6,194 nt of DNA from Desulfatitalea sp. GTDB lineage: Bacteria; Desulfobacterota; Desulfobacteria; Desulfobacterales; Desulfosarcinaceae. Shown one piece after another: positions 1-6,194 of this stretch. A model generated the notes under the pieces. The model saw only the letters and a program-made list of their open reading frames with translations. It made no database searches and was not told the DNA's origin. Each line of letters starts with the position of its first letter. The stretch's first letter is position 1. Both the position numbers and the translations under genes were made by a program. The stretch covers positions 1 to 6,194 of the forward strand of contig JAGTVD010000140.1 in the NCBI GenBank assembly GCA_018224505.1. The letters run 5' to 3'.

Positions 1-2113
1 AACCGTCATCCGTTCGGTAGCGATAGCGCGCCTGCCCGCGAAAACCGGGCGACAGGCAGCAAAGCAGCCCGATGCGGTTCAGATCGGATTGGTTGTCGGT
101 GCATGCACTCATCTGGAAAGGCACGATGCTGCCCTGGCGCAGGAACAGGGGCGTTGACCCGGCGTTGCGGCGCACCCGCAAGTGCCGGTCGCCGCTGACC
201 CAGGTGCCGGTGTCGGCCCGGTACCATCGGCACGGAGGCAGCGCCACCTCGCGGCTGAGGCGCTTTTCCTGGACAAACGGCGCCTGCAGAATGGCGGGCC
301 CCACCATGAACTGGTCGTCAATGGCGCCGAAGGCGATGGCCCGGGTGTCATCAAAATCGTAAAAGAGGGGGCGTAAAATGGCCTCGCCGCGTTCTTCCTG
401 GTCGATGAACAGGTTGTAAAGGTAGGGCAGCAGTCGATAGCGCAGACGAACATAGTGGCGCATGGTCGCCAGGGCCTCCGCGGAATAGGCCCACGGTTCC
501 TGGGCGCGGCTGTCGCGCATGGTGTGGTTGCGGAAAAAGGGGAAGAGAAAGCCGGCCTTGAACCACGCCACCAGCAGTTTTTCATCGCAGTCGCCCCCAA
601 AGCCGCCGACATCCGGGCCGTTGAACGGAATGCCCGACAGCGCCAGGTTGACACTCTTGCCGATGGCCCGCCGCAAGTGATTGTAATTGCTGTAGTTGTC
701 TCCGGTCCAGTGGGCGCAATAGCGCTGGGATCCGGTGCAGCCGGCCCGGCTGAGCAGGAAAGGGCGCCGGTCGGGATACGCCGCCAGCATCGCCTGCCGT
801 GTGGCCCGCGCCATCAGGCGCCCGTAGCTGTTGTGATAGGCATCGTGGGGCGCTTGGCCTTGCTGAAACAACATGTCCCGGTCGTCCACAGGGCCGGTGG
901 ACGGTTCGTTCATATCGAGCCAGAATCCTTCGAAGCCGGCCGCCAGCAACTTGTTTACTTCGTTTCCCCACCAGGGCCCGGTGGCAGGTAGGCTGAAATC
1001 GGGAAATACCACCTGACCCGGCCAGGCCATGCCTGTGAACGCCTGACCCTGTGGGTTGCGGCAGAATACCTCTTGGGCTTGTCCGCTGTCATACACCGTG
1101 TACCCCGGTTCCGCCTTGATCCCCGGATCGATGATCGGCACCACCCGCAAACCGCTGCGGGCCAGTGCGGTCGTGGTCTCCAGCGGTCGGGGAAGGTGGT
1201 CCGGGTGAAAAGTAAAGACGCGATAGGCGTCCATGTAATCGATATCCAGCCAGAGGGCATCGACCGGAAACCGGTGCCGGCGAAACTGCTCGGCCAGGGC
1301 GACCAGATCGTCGTGACCCCGGTATCCCCAGCGGCATTGGTGGTAGCCCAGGGCCCAGAGCGGGGGCAGCGGCGTTGTTCCCACCAATCGCTGAAAGCGG
1401 CGCGTCAACGCAGCCAGCGAGGGTCCGTAGAGGATATAGAGCGACGGCCGCCCGCCGCTGGCGCCCAGGATGATGGCCGGCGGCGCGTCCCTTCGGGGGC
1501 CGGGCGGCATCGCTTCCCCGGCGGTGGCGCCGAGGGTGATCTGGGCCGGGTAGGCGGCGTCCACCAACAGGCCGATGTAGGTGTCGCGCTGCTTGATGAT
1601 GAGGTAGGGCACTGACAGGTAGTCGGGATCGTAATCGCCCTCGGCCACCCGGGACAGGGGGTGGTCGGCCCACACATCGCTGTTGCGGAACTGGTAGGCG
1701 CGCCGGGGCCGTTGGAAGGCCACATGCTTCTCCCCCAGACCGTAAAACTGCATATCCGCCTGGAGTGCAAACCGGAAGATCCACCGGCGGCCGCAGAGGC
1801 CGAACCATTCGCCGTCGGCGGCGGCCAGCAGAGGCGCTGGCCGTTCGTCGTGCAGTTGCATGCCGGCATCGGCGGAGAGCATCAAGCCACCGGGTAATGC
1901 GGGTTCATTCAATTCGGCCGCCGGCATGAGGAGGGCTTCGCACCGATGGTCGTTCGGCCACAGGCGCGCGTCGACCACCTCCAGATGGTGGATGCCCTGA
2001 CCGTGGGCGACGCGCAGCTGCACCACCCGGTTCCCTACCATGAGCGTTTCTCCATCGCAACGATGGGCAAAGGCGAAATTGGCCGGATGGAGATATTTGT
2101 TGAAGAGGGTCAT
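1..2113 (-). CDS. GH31 family alpha-glucosidase, 3' end beyond the left edge
   Basis: The gene encodes a retaining alpha-glucosidase of glycoside hydrolase family 31, expected to release glucose from the non-reducing ends of maltose, malto-oligosaccharides or related alpha-glucosides. The first 704 codons are open without a frameshift. The N-terminal beta-sandwich carries the GLGE motif at residues 125-128. The (beta/alpha)8 barrel begins near residue 245, with RWGY around W262 and WLDIDYMD with D290 and D292. The nucleophile is D400 in WLDMNEP, the acid/base is D472 in HWTGDN, and DVGGF starts at D501. The sequence leaves the window at a DDG motif in the C-terminal beta-sandwich region, so roughly 60-120 residues are probably missing compared with usual family lengths. 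The ATG at 2113-2111 is preceded by GGAG eight bases upstream. The N-terminus (MTLFNKYLHPANF) has no signal peptide or membrane segment, so a cytoplasmic enzyme is inferred. Family assignment is firm; exact linkage specificity (alpha-1,4, alpha-1,6, or even alpha-xyloside) cannot be read from the sequence. The gene is divergent from glgE. Confidence 0.95.
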   Translation of the reverse strand, partial: MTLFNKYLHPANFAFAHRCDGETLMVGNRVVQLRVAHGQGIHHLEVVDARLWPNDHRCEALLMPAAELNEPALPGGLMLSADAGMQLHDERPAPLLAAADGEWFGLCGRRWIFRFALQADMQFYGLGEKHVAFQRPRRAYQFRNSDVWADHPLSRVAEGDYDPDYLSVPYLIIKQRDTYIGLLVDAAYPAQITLGATAGEAMPPGPRRDAPPAIILGASGGRPSLYILYGPSLAALTRRFQRLVGTTPLPPLWALGYHQCRWGYRGHDDLVALAEQFRRHRFPVDALWLDIDYMDAYRVFTFHPDHLPRPLETTTALARSGLRVVPIIDPGIKAEPGYTVYDSGQAQEVFCRNPQGQAFTGMAWPGQVVFPDFSLPATGPWWGNEVNKLLAAGFEGFWLDMNEPSTGPVDDRDMLFQQGQAPHDAYHNSYGRLMARATRQAMLAAYPDRRPFLLSRAGCTGSQRYCAHWTGDNYSNYNHLRRAIGKSVNLALSGIPFNGPDVGGFGGDCDEKLLVAWFKAGFLFPFFRNHTMRDSRAQEPWAYSAEALATMRHYVRLRYRLLPYLYNLFIDQEERGEAILRPLFYDFDDTRAIAFGAIDDQFMVGPAILQAPFVQEKRLSREVALPPCRWYRADTGTWVSGDRHLRVRRNAGSTPLFLRQGSIVPFQMSACTDNQSDLNRIGLLCCLSPGFRGQARYRYRTDDG

Positions 2114-2121
2114 GGAAAATG

Positions 2122-2125
2122 CTCC
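2122..2125 (-). promoter_or_regulatory. Shine-Dalgarno site of the GH31 gene
   Basis: On the minus strand GGAG lies eight bases before the ATG at 2113-2111. This supports that start codon. The family N-terminal sandwich also begins sensibly from here, with no good alternative start just upstream. Confidence 0.7.
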
Positions 2126-2149
2126 GACTGGGTGAAACGACGATACCAA

Positions 2150-2178
2150 AAAGTACCGTAAACCCGTAAAAAGATCAA
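2150..2178 (-). promoter_or_regulatory. Candidate sigma70-type promoter for the GH31 gene
   Basis: Read on the minus strand, TTGATC (2178-2173) is followed after exactly 17 nt by TACTTT (2155-2150). The -35 matches consensus at four of six positions and the -10 at three of six. Transcription would begin near 2143, about 30 nt before the ATG and upstream of the GGAG ribosome site. This rests on pattern matching only. Confidence 0.4.
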
Positions 2179-2187
2179 ATGGCCCCC

Positions 2188-2262
2188 ATTGTGCTATGGC
2201 GGTGCAATCACCCTGTTGTATCGGTTGGTGTCCATTGAATACCGGACAGGATTGTGCCATAG
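2188..2262. repeat. Direct repeat ATTGTGC(T/C)AT(G/A)G, two copies
   Basis: ATTGTGCTATGG (2188-2199) and ATTGTGCCATAG (2251-2262) agree at 10 of 12 positions and start 63 bp apart, which is close to six turns of B-DNA. The left copy sits about 10 bp upstream of the candidate minus-strand -35 box. The right copy overlaps the candidate plus-strand -10 box. They could be binding sites for a shared regulator, but chance similarity is not excluded. Confidence 0.35.
2229..2248. promoter_or_regulatory. Possible operator: TGTCC-N10-GGACA inverted repeat
   Basis: TGTCC (2229-2233) and GGACA (2244-2248) are perfect 5-bp inverted arms around a 10-bp centre that contains the whole candidate -35 hexamer of the glgE promoter. 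The geometry resembles a dimeric repressor site. The arms are short, so this is only suggestive. Confidence 0.25.
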
Positions 2263-2263
2263 T
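2235..2263 (+). promoter_or_regulatory. Candidate sigma70-type promoter for glgE-treS
   Basis: TTGAAT (2235-2240) and CATAGT (2258-2263) are separated by 17 nt, and each hexamer matches consensus at four of six positions. This is the best plus-strand pair I could find upstream of glgE. It implies a start near 2270 and a leader of about 205 nt. An inverted repeat brackets the -35 box, and one copy of a 12-nt direct repeat overlaps the -10 box, which would suit regulated transcription. Confidence 0.4.
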
Positions 2264-2278
2264 TGATGTCAAACCAAT

Positions 2279-2296
2279 GATGGTTAAGATGGTTAA
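2279..2296. repeat. Tandem 9-mer GATGGTTAA, two exact copies
   Basis: GATGGTTAA occurs twice head to tail (2279-2287 and 2288-2296) and is followed by the related GTTGG. It lies just downstream of the predicted plus-strand transcription start. It may be a simple duplication. It also produces the repeated MVK in the small ORF that overlaps it. Confidence 0.5.
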
Positions 2297-2461
2297 GTTG
2301 GTAGTCAATACGCTTGGCGTCAGCGGCGCGAATCCGGCTGCGAATGGCCGCGGACATTGAAGCGCCGACCATCCTGTTGCACCTGCTTTTCAAGTTCCTG
2401 AGGCATGAATACCAATACCGTTCGGCATTTTGCGACCCCGGTGCAGCCTTTTGATTGTATT

Positions 2462-2468
2462 GGAGGAG
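2462..2468 (+). promoter_or_regulatory. Shine-Dalgarno site that sets the glgE start
   Basis: GGAGGAG lies six bases before the ATG at 2475 and is close to a perfect anti-16S match. It selects this ATG over the in-frame TTG at 2430. The TTG would add 15 residues (beginning RPRCSLLIV) that do not belong to the family N-terminus. Confidence 0.85.
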
Positions 2469-2474
2469 AATCGT

Positions 2475-4460
2475 ATGACAACAACCTTCAAAAGGGTGAT
2501 CATTGAAAATGTTCAGCCGGAGATCGATGGCGGCCGTTTTCCCATTCGACGGGCCATGGGCGAGTCGGTGCGGGTAACAGTGGACATTTTTGCCGACAGC
2601 CACGACCGCATTGCCGGGGAGCTGAAGTATCGCAGATCCGGCGAAAGCCGGTGGCAGCGCCTCCCCCTGGCGCTGCTGGGCAACGATCGCTGGCAGGGCG
2701 TTTTTCGCGTGGATGCGGTGGGGGAATATGTTTACACCGTGCACGCCTGGATCGATCCGTTTGCCACCTGGGCGGACCGACTGGGTAAGCGGGAGGCGGC
2801 GGGGCAGGATCCGGAATTGGATTTGCGCGAAGGTGCCGCGCAGGTGGCCGCGGCGGCCCGCTGCGCCACCGCTCCGGATGCAGAGCGTTTGAGGTGGTTT
2901 GCTGAGTTTATAGGCGGGGGGGAGCGGACGTCGGATCGGGTTCGTGCGGCCCTTGATCCCGATCTGGCGCAAATGATGGCCCGCTGGCCCGATCGAAGCC
3001 GGGAGAGCACCTATGCAAGGGAATTGCGGGTGCGCGTGGAGCGGGCGTTGGCCCGGTTCAGTACATGGTACGAACTTTTTCCGCGCTCGTGTGCCACCGA
3101 ACCGGGCCGCCACGGCACTTTTGAGGACGTGATCGCCCGCTTGCCCTACATTGCCAAAATGGGATTCGATGTGCTCTATCTGCCGCCCATCCATCCCATC
3201 GGCAGCACGCATCGCAAAGGTAAGAACAACCGGGCGTCAGCGGACCCGGACGATCCGGGCAGCCCCTGGGCCATCGGCGGTCCCGAAGGCGGTCACACCG
3301 CGGTGCACCCCCAATTGGGCAACCTGGCATCGTTTCAGAAGCTGATGACGGCCGCGCGGGATCGGGGCGTCGAGGTGGCCCTCGACCTGGCCTTCCAATG
3401 CAGCCCGGACCACCCTTTCGTGGCAGCGCACCCCGAGTGGTTTCGCCGACGGCCGGACGGCTCCGTTCAATATGCCGAAAACCCGCCGAAAAAATACCAG
3501 GACATTTTCCCCTTGGATTTCGAAAGCGAACAGGGTGGGGCGCTGGCCGAAGCGCTGCTGGGAATCGTTCGCTTCTGGGTCGATCAAGGTGTGCGCATCT
3601 TCCGGGTGGACAATCCGCACACCAAACCCCTGCGCTTCTGGGAGTGGCTGATCGGCGAGGTCAAACGAACCCATCCGGAGACGATATTTCTGGCCGAAGC
3701 CTTTACCCGTCCCCGGTCCATGTACCGCCTGGCCAAGGGGGGCTTTACCCAATCCTACTCCTATTTCACCTGGCGCAACCTGAAATGGGAGATCGAACAG
3801 TACTTCGAAATCTTGAACCAAACATCGGTGGCCGAGTTTTTCTGGCCCAATTTGTGGCCCAATACACCCGATATCCTGCCCGAGTACTTGCAGACCGGCG
3901 GCCGCGCCGCGTTCATCGTCCGGCTGGTGCTGGCCGCGACGCTCTCTTCCAGCTACGGTATCTACGGCCCGGTCTTCGAGCTGTGCGAGGCCGAACCCCG
4001 GGAGCCATTCAGCGAAGAGTATCTCGATTCGGAGAAATACCAGATCCGTCATTGGGACCTGAACGCGCCCCACAATCTCAAGGATCTCATCACCCGGGTC
4101 AATCGCATCCGGCGCACCAACCCCGCGCTCCAGCAGAACCGCAACCTGTTGTTCCATGCGGTGGGGAATGAGGAAATCGTCTGCTTCAGCAAACACACCG
4201 ACGATTATGCCAATATGGTGCTGGTGGTGGTGAACCTCGATCCGCACCATGCCCATTCCGCCACGCTGCAGTTGCCGGTCGCGGCGCTGGAGCTCGACGA
4301 TGAGCAGGGCTTCCAGGTGCACGATCTGATTCGCGATACCCGCTACCTCTGGCATGCGGGCGGCAACTTCGTGGCGCTGGACCCACAGTCGATGCCGGCC
4401 CACATTTTCCGCATTCGGCGCAAAGTGCGCACGGAACATGATTTCGATTATTTTATGTAG
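2475..4460 (+). CDS. glgE: GlgE, alpha-1,4-glucan:maltose-1-phosphate maltosyltransferase
   Basis: GlgE (GH13 subfamily 3) transfers maltosyl units from alpha-maltose-1-phosphate to the non-reducing end of an alpha-1,4-glucan with retention, releasing phosphate in the cytoplasm. The 661-residue protein has the expected family length. An N-terminal beta-sandwich (about 1-105) is followed by a mostly helical segment and then the barrel, with DPGSPWAIGGPEGGH around S263 and DLAFQCSPDHP from D304. The nucleophile is D379 in RVDNPHTKP, the acid/base is E408 in FLAEAF, and the third carboxylate is D466 in NTPDIL. The 29-residue spacing of the first two equals that of the Streptomyces coelicolor enzyme (D394/E423). 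Residues corresponding to its phosphate contacts are present (N336, K339, Y341, N380), as is the KY pair at 521-522. A C-terminal beta-sandwich ends the protein (MPAHIFRIRR, then a short tail). These phosphate contacts separate it from ordinary amylases. treS follows after 63 nt, supporting a GlgE-pathway operon. Confidence 0.97.
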   Translation: MTTTFKRVIIENVQPEIDGGRFPIRRAMGESVRVTVDIFADSHDRIAGELKYRRSGESRWQRLPLALLGNDRWQGVFRVDAVGEYVYTVHAWIDPFATWADRLGKREAAGQDPELDLREGAAQVAAAARCATAPDAERLRWFAEFIGGGERTSDRVRAALDPDLAQMMARWPDRSRESTYARELRVRVERALARFSTWYELFPRSCATEPGRHGTFEDVIARLPYIAKMGFDVLYLPPIHPIGSTHRKGKNNRASADPDDPGSPWAIGGPEGGHTAVHPQLGNLASFQKLMTAARDRGVEVALDLAFQCSPDHPFVAAHPEWFRRRPDGSVQYAENPPKKYQDIFPLDFESEQGGALAEALLGIVRFWVDQGVRIFRVDNPHTKPLRFWEWLIGEVKRTHPETIFLAEAFTRPRSMYRLAKGGFTQSYSYFTWRNLKWEIEQYFEILNQTSVAEFFWPNLWPNTPDILPEYLQTGGRAAFIVRLVLAATLSSSYGIYGPVFELCEAEPREPFSEEYLDSEKYQIRHWDLNAPHNLKDLITRVNRIRRTNPALQQNRNLLFHAVGNEEIVCFSKHTDDYANMVLVVVNLDPHHAHSATLQLPVAALELDDEQGFQVHDLIRDTRYLWHAGGNFVALDPQSMPAHIFRIRRKVRTEHDFDYFM

Positions 4461-4488
4461 TGCGGCAGGGACCCATAACCCCAACACG

Positions 4489-4505
4489 GCACCGGCAACC
4501 GGTGC
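4489..4505 (+). other. Perfect 7-bp hairpin in the glgE-treS spacer
   Basis: GCACCGG (4489-4495) and CCGGTGC (4499-4505) are exact inverted arms around a CAA loop. No T-run follows, so it is not a classical intrinsic terminator. It ends seven bases before the treS ribosome site AGGAAG (4512-4517). It could protect or punctuate the mRNA between the two cistrons, or tune treS translation. The symmetry is seen directly; the role is inferred. Confidence 0.55.
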
Positions 4506-4523
4506 GACACCAGGAAGTGAGCC

Positions 4524-6194
4524 ATGCCCCGTGATCCCAAGCACAGCCCCCATTTGAAGGATGATCCGCTCTGGTACAAGGATGCCATTATCTATCAGTT
4601 GCATGTCAAGACCTTCTTCGACAGCAACGGTGACGGACTGGGCGATTTCCGCGGATTGACCGCCAAGCTGGACTACCTGCGCGATTTGGGCGTCAACGCC
4701 CTCTGGTTGCTGCCGTTCTACCCGTCGCCGCTGAAGGACGATGGGTATGACATCGCCGATTTTTGCAAGGTCCATCCCACATACGGCACCCTGCAGGACT
4801 TTAAAAAGTTTCTGACCGAGGCCCACCGCCGCGGACTGCGCGTGATCACCGAACTGGTGATCAACCACACTTCCGATCAGCACCCCTGGTTTCAGCGGGC
4901 GCGACAGGATAAGCCGGGGGGCAAGTGGCGCGATTTCTATGTCTGGAGTGATACCTACAACCGTTACACCGAAGCCCGTATTATCTTCCAGGATTTCGAG
5001 ACCGGCAACTGGACCTGGGATCCGGTGGCCAAAGCCTACTTCTGGCATCGGTTTTACTCCCACCAACCGGACTTGAACTATGACAACCCCGCCGTCCACG
5101 AAGCAATCTTCAAAGCGCTGGATTTCTGGATGGACATGGGGGTGGACGGTCTGCGCCTGGATGCCATTCCTTATCTGTACGAGCGGGAGGGCACCAATTG
5201 CGAAAACCTGCCGGAGACCCACCAGTTTCTTAAAAAGCTCCGGGCGCGCATGGACGCCAAATATAAGAACCGCATGTTTCTGGCCGAGGCCAATCAATGG
5301 CCCGAGGATGCCGTGCTGTACTTCGGTGACGGCGACGAGTGCCACATGAGTTTTCACTTTCCCCTCATGCCCCGGCTCTATATGGCTTTGCACATGGAAG
5401 ACCGCTTCCCCGTCATCGATATTCTCGACCAGACCCCGGAGATTCCCGCTTCCTGCCAGTGGGCCATTTTTTTGCGTAACCACGACGAGCTGACCCTGGA
5501 GATGGTGACCGACGAAGAACGGGACTACATGTACCGCTTCTATGCCCAGGATCCGCGCATGCGGCTGAACCTCGGCATCCGACGCCGGCTCTCGCCGCTG
5601 TTGGGCAACCACCGTCGCCGCATCGAACTGATGAATGCCCTGCTGCTTTCCCTGCCGGGCACGCCGGTGATCTATTACGGCGACGAAATCGGCATGGGAG
5701 ACAATATCTTCCTGGGAGACCGCAACGGGGTGCGCACGCCCATGCAGTGGAGCGCCGATCGCAACGCCGGGTTCTCAAAAGCCAATCCCCACCAACTCTA
5801 TCTGCCGGTGATCATCGATCCTGAATATCATTACGAAGTGTTCAATGTGGAGGCCCAGCAGAACAACCGGCATTCGCTCTTATGGTGGGTGCGGCGGATG
5901 ATTTTCCTGCGCAAGCACATTCCGGCCTTCAGTCGCGGCAACCTCACCTTCCTGGATCCGGACAACGCCAAGATCCTGGCCTTCACCCGCTGCCATGAAG
6001 GACAGTGCATTCTGGTGGTGGCCAATTTTTCACGCTATGTGCAGTATGCCGAGCTGGATCTGGGCGATCACGAGGGGGCGGTGCCGGTGGAGGTGTTCGG
6101 CAACACCGCTTTTCCGGCGGTGAAACCCGACGTCGCCTATCCCCTCACGCTTGGACCGCACTCTTTTTACTGGTTCAGCTTGCAGGATGACTCC
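4524..6194 (+). CDS. treS: TreS, trehalose synthase (maltose alpha-D-glucosyltransferase), 3' end beyond the right edge
   Basis: TreS (GH13 subfamily 16) reversibly isomerises trehalose and maltose by an intramolecular glucosyl transfer in the cytoplasm. The frame is open for 557 codons to the window edge. It begins with the typical WYKDAIIYQLHVKTFFDSNG. The four GH13 regions are present: ELVINHTSDQHPWF (E110, N114, H115), nucleophile D213 in LRLDAIPYL, acid/base E255 in FLAEANQWPED, and D321 in LRNHDEL. The 42-residue spacing between nucleophile and acid/base matches mycobacterial TreS. TPVIYYGDEIGMGDN and GVRTPMQW are also characteristic. The visible part ends at FYWFSLQDDS, the usual end of the C-terminal beta domain, so the synthase itself is essentially complete. 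The ATG at 4524 follows AGGAAG (4512-4517) at a good distance. Whether the protein stops here (stand-alone, about 550-600 residues) or continues into a fused maltokinase (about 1100 residues) cannot be seen. It is probably co-transcribed with glgE. Confidence 0.96.
   Translation, partial: MPRDPKHSPHLKDDPLWYKDAIIYQLHVKTFFDSNGDGLGDFRGLTAKLDYLRDLGVNALWLLPFYPSPLKDDGYDIADFCKVHPTYGTLQDFKKFLTEAHRRGLRVITELVINHTSDQHPWFQRARQDKPGGKWRDFYVWSDTYNRYTEARIIFQDFETGNWTWDPVAKAYFWHRFYSHQPDLNYDNPAVHEAIFKALDFWMDMGVDGLRLDAIPYLYEREGTNCENLPETHQFLKKLRARMDAKYKNRMFLAEANQWPEDAVLYFGDGDECHMSFHFPLMPRLYMALHMEDRFPVIDILDQTPEIPASCQWAIFLRNHDELTLEMVTDEERDYMYRFYAQDPRMRLNLGIRRRLSPLLGNHRRRIELMNALLLSLPGTPVIYYGDEIGMGDNIFLGDRNGVRTPMQWSADRNAGFSKANPHQLYLPVIIDPEYHYEVFNVEAQQNNRHSLLWWVRRMIFLRKHIPAFSRGNLTFLDPDNAKILAFTRCHEGQCILVVANFSRYVQYAELDLGDHEGAVPVEVFGNTAFPAVKPDVAYPLTLGPHSFYWFSLQDDS

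Larger units (their letters stand above)
2114..2474. other. Divergent intergenic region between the GH31 gene and glgE
   Basis: This 361-bp gap separates two outward-facing genes and is visibly more AT-rich than its flanks, at least in its left two thirds. It holds a candidate minus-strand promoter (2150-2178) and a candidate plus-strand promoter (2235-2263). It also holds a 12-nt direct repeat in two copies, a TGTCC/GGACA inverted repeat, a tandem 9-mer and a GC-rich stretch (about 2321-2367) that could fold weakly through CGGCGC (2324-2329) and GCGCCG (2362-2367). I found no convincing protein-coding gene, tRNA or terminator in it. If the plus promoter is real, glgE would have a leader of about 200 nt. 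Confidence 0.75.

Noticed and set aside
72..1897. Several plus- and minus-strand frames of 60-240 codons within the GH31 gene
   Set aside because: All overlap the continuous GH31 frame in other phases, are rich in Arg, Pro and Ala as expected for shadow frames of GC-rich DNA, and lack recognisable domains.
2246..2262. Minus-strand TGGCAC as part of a sigma54 promoter
   Set aside because: The -24-like TGGCAC is present, but the required GC dinucleotide at the -12 position is replaced (TGTC), so the element is incomplete.
2431..2459. TTGCGA and GATTGT with a 17-nt spacer as a glgE promoter
   Set aside because: Transcription would begin at about the Shine-Dalgarno site, leaving no usable ribosome-binding leader.
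2430..2474. In-frame TTG at 2430 as an alternative glgE start
   Set aside because: The extension would be hydrophobic and foreign to the family. The GGAGGAG at 2462-2468 points clearly to the ATG at 2475.
2405..2509. A 34-codon ORF starting with ATG at 2405 and overlapping the glgE start
   Set aside because: The only purine-rich stretch upstream (GAGG) is directly against the ATG, too close to act as a ribosome site. The frame runs through the strong glgE Shine-Dalgarno site and out of frame into glgE.
2208..3212. A 334-codon minus-strand frame covering the divergent gap and the start of glgE
   Set aside because: It is antisense to the glgE N-terminus, has no credible ribosome site, and shows no family motif. 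The part over the intergenic gap has low-complexity-like composition caused by the tandem 9-mer.
3237..5612. A 791-codon open frame on the minus strand across glgE, the spacer and most of treS
   Set aside because: It lies antisense to two well-identified GH13 genes with intact catalytic motifs. Its protein shows no recognisable domain, and long antisense frames are common opposite GC-biased genes. Its crossing the 63-nt spacer is mildly curious but not evidence of coding.

Overview
The window holds three carbohydrate-active enzyme genes around one divergent regulatory gap, and all three deal with maltose, trehalose or alpha-glucan. From left to right they are: a GH31 alpha-glucosidase on the minus strand (1-2113, its 3' end lost at the left edge); a 361-bp divergent intergenic region (2114-2474); glgE on the plus strand (2475-4460, complete, 661 codons); a 63-nt spacer with a perfect 7-bp hairpin; and treS on the plus strand (4524 to the right edge, 557 codons, no stop reached).

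The host looks like a free-living Gram-negative bacterium of moderately high GC (about 60% by eye, with a more AT-rich intergenic gap). Shine-Dalgarno sequences are clear, and two E. coli-like -35/-10 pairs with 17-nt spacers can be proposed. The layout would fit a proteobacterium or a member of the Desulfobacterota, but nothing in the window fixes the taxon and this is a weak inference.

glgE and treS form the core of the GlgE pathway. TreS interconverts trehalose and maltose, a maltokinase (not in the window) makes maltose-1-phosphate, and GlgE transfers the maltosyl unit to a growing alpha-1,4-glucan. The two genes are co-directional and closely spaced, so they are probably one operon. A maltokinase domain or gene, and often glgB, would be expected beyond the right edge. 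The divergent GH31 enzyme has no visible signal peptide. It could hydrolyse maltose or short alpha-glucans to glucose inside the cell, giving maltose a second, catabolic exit.

All three reading frames are continuous, and the catalytic residues can be located in each: GH31 D400/D472, GlgE D379/E408/D466, TreS D213/E255/D321. I see no mobile element, RNA gene, CRISPR array or pseudogene. I found no undescribed system. The least explained part is the divergent promoter region, with a spaced direct repeat, a small inverted repeat around a putative -35 box, a tandem 9-mer and a possible 27-codon leader ORF.
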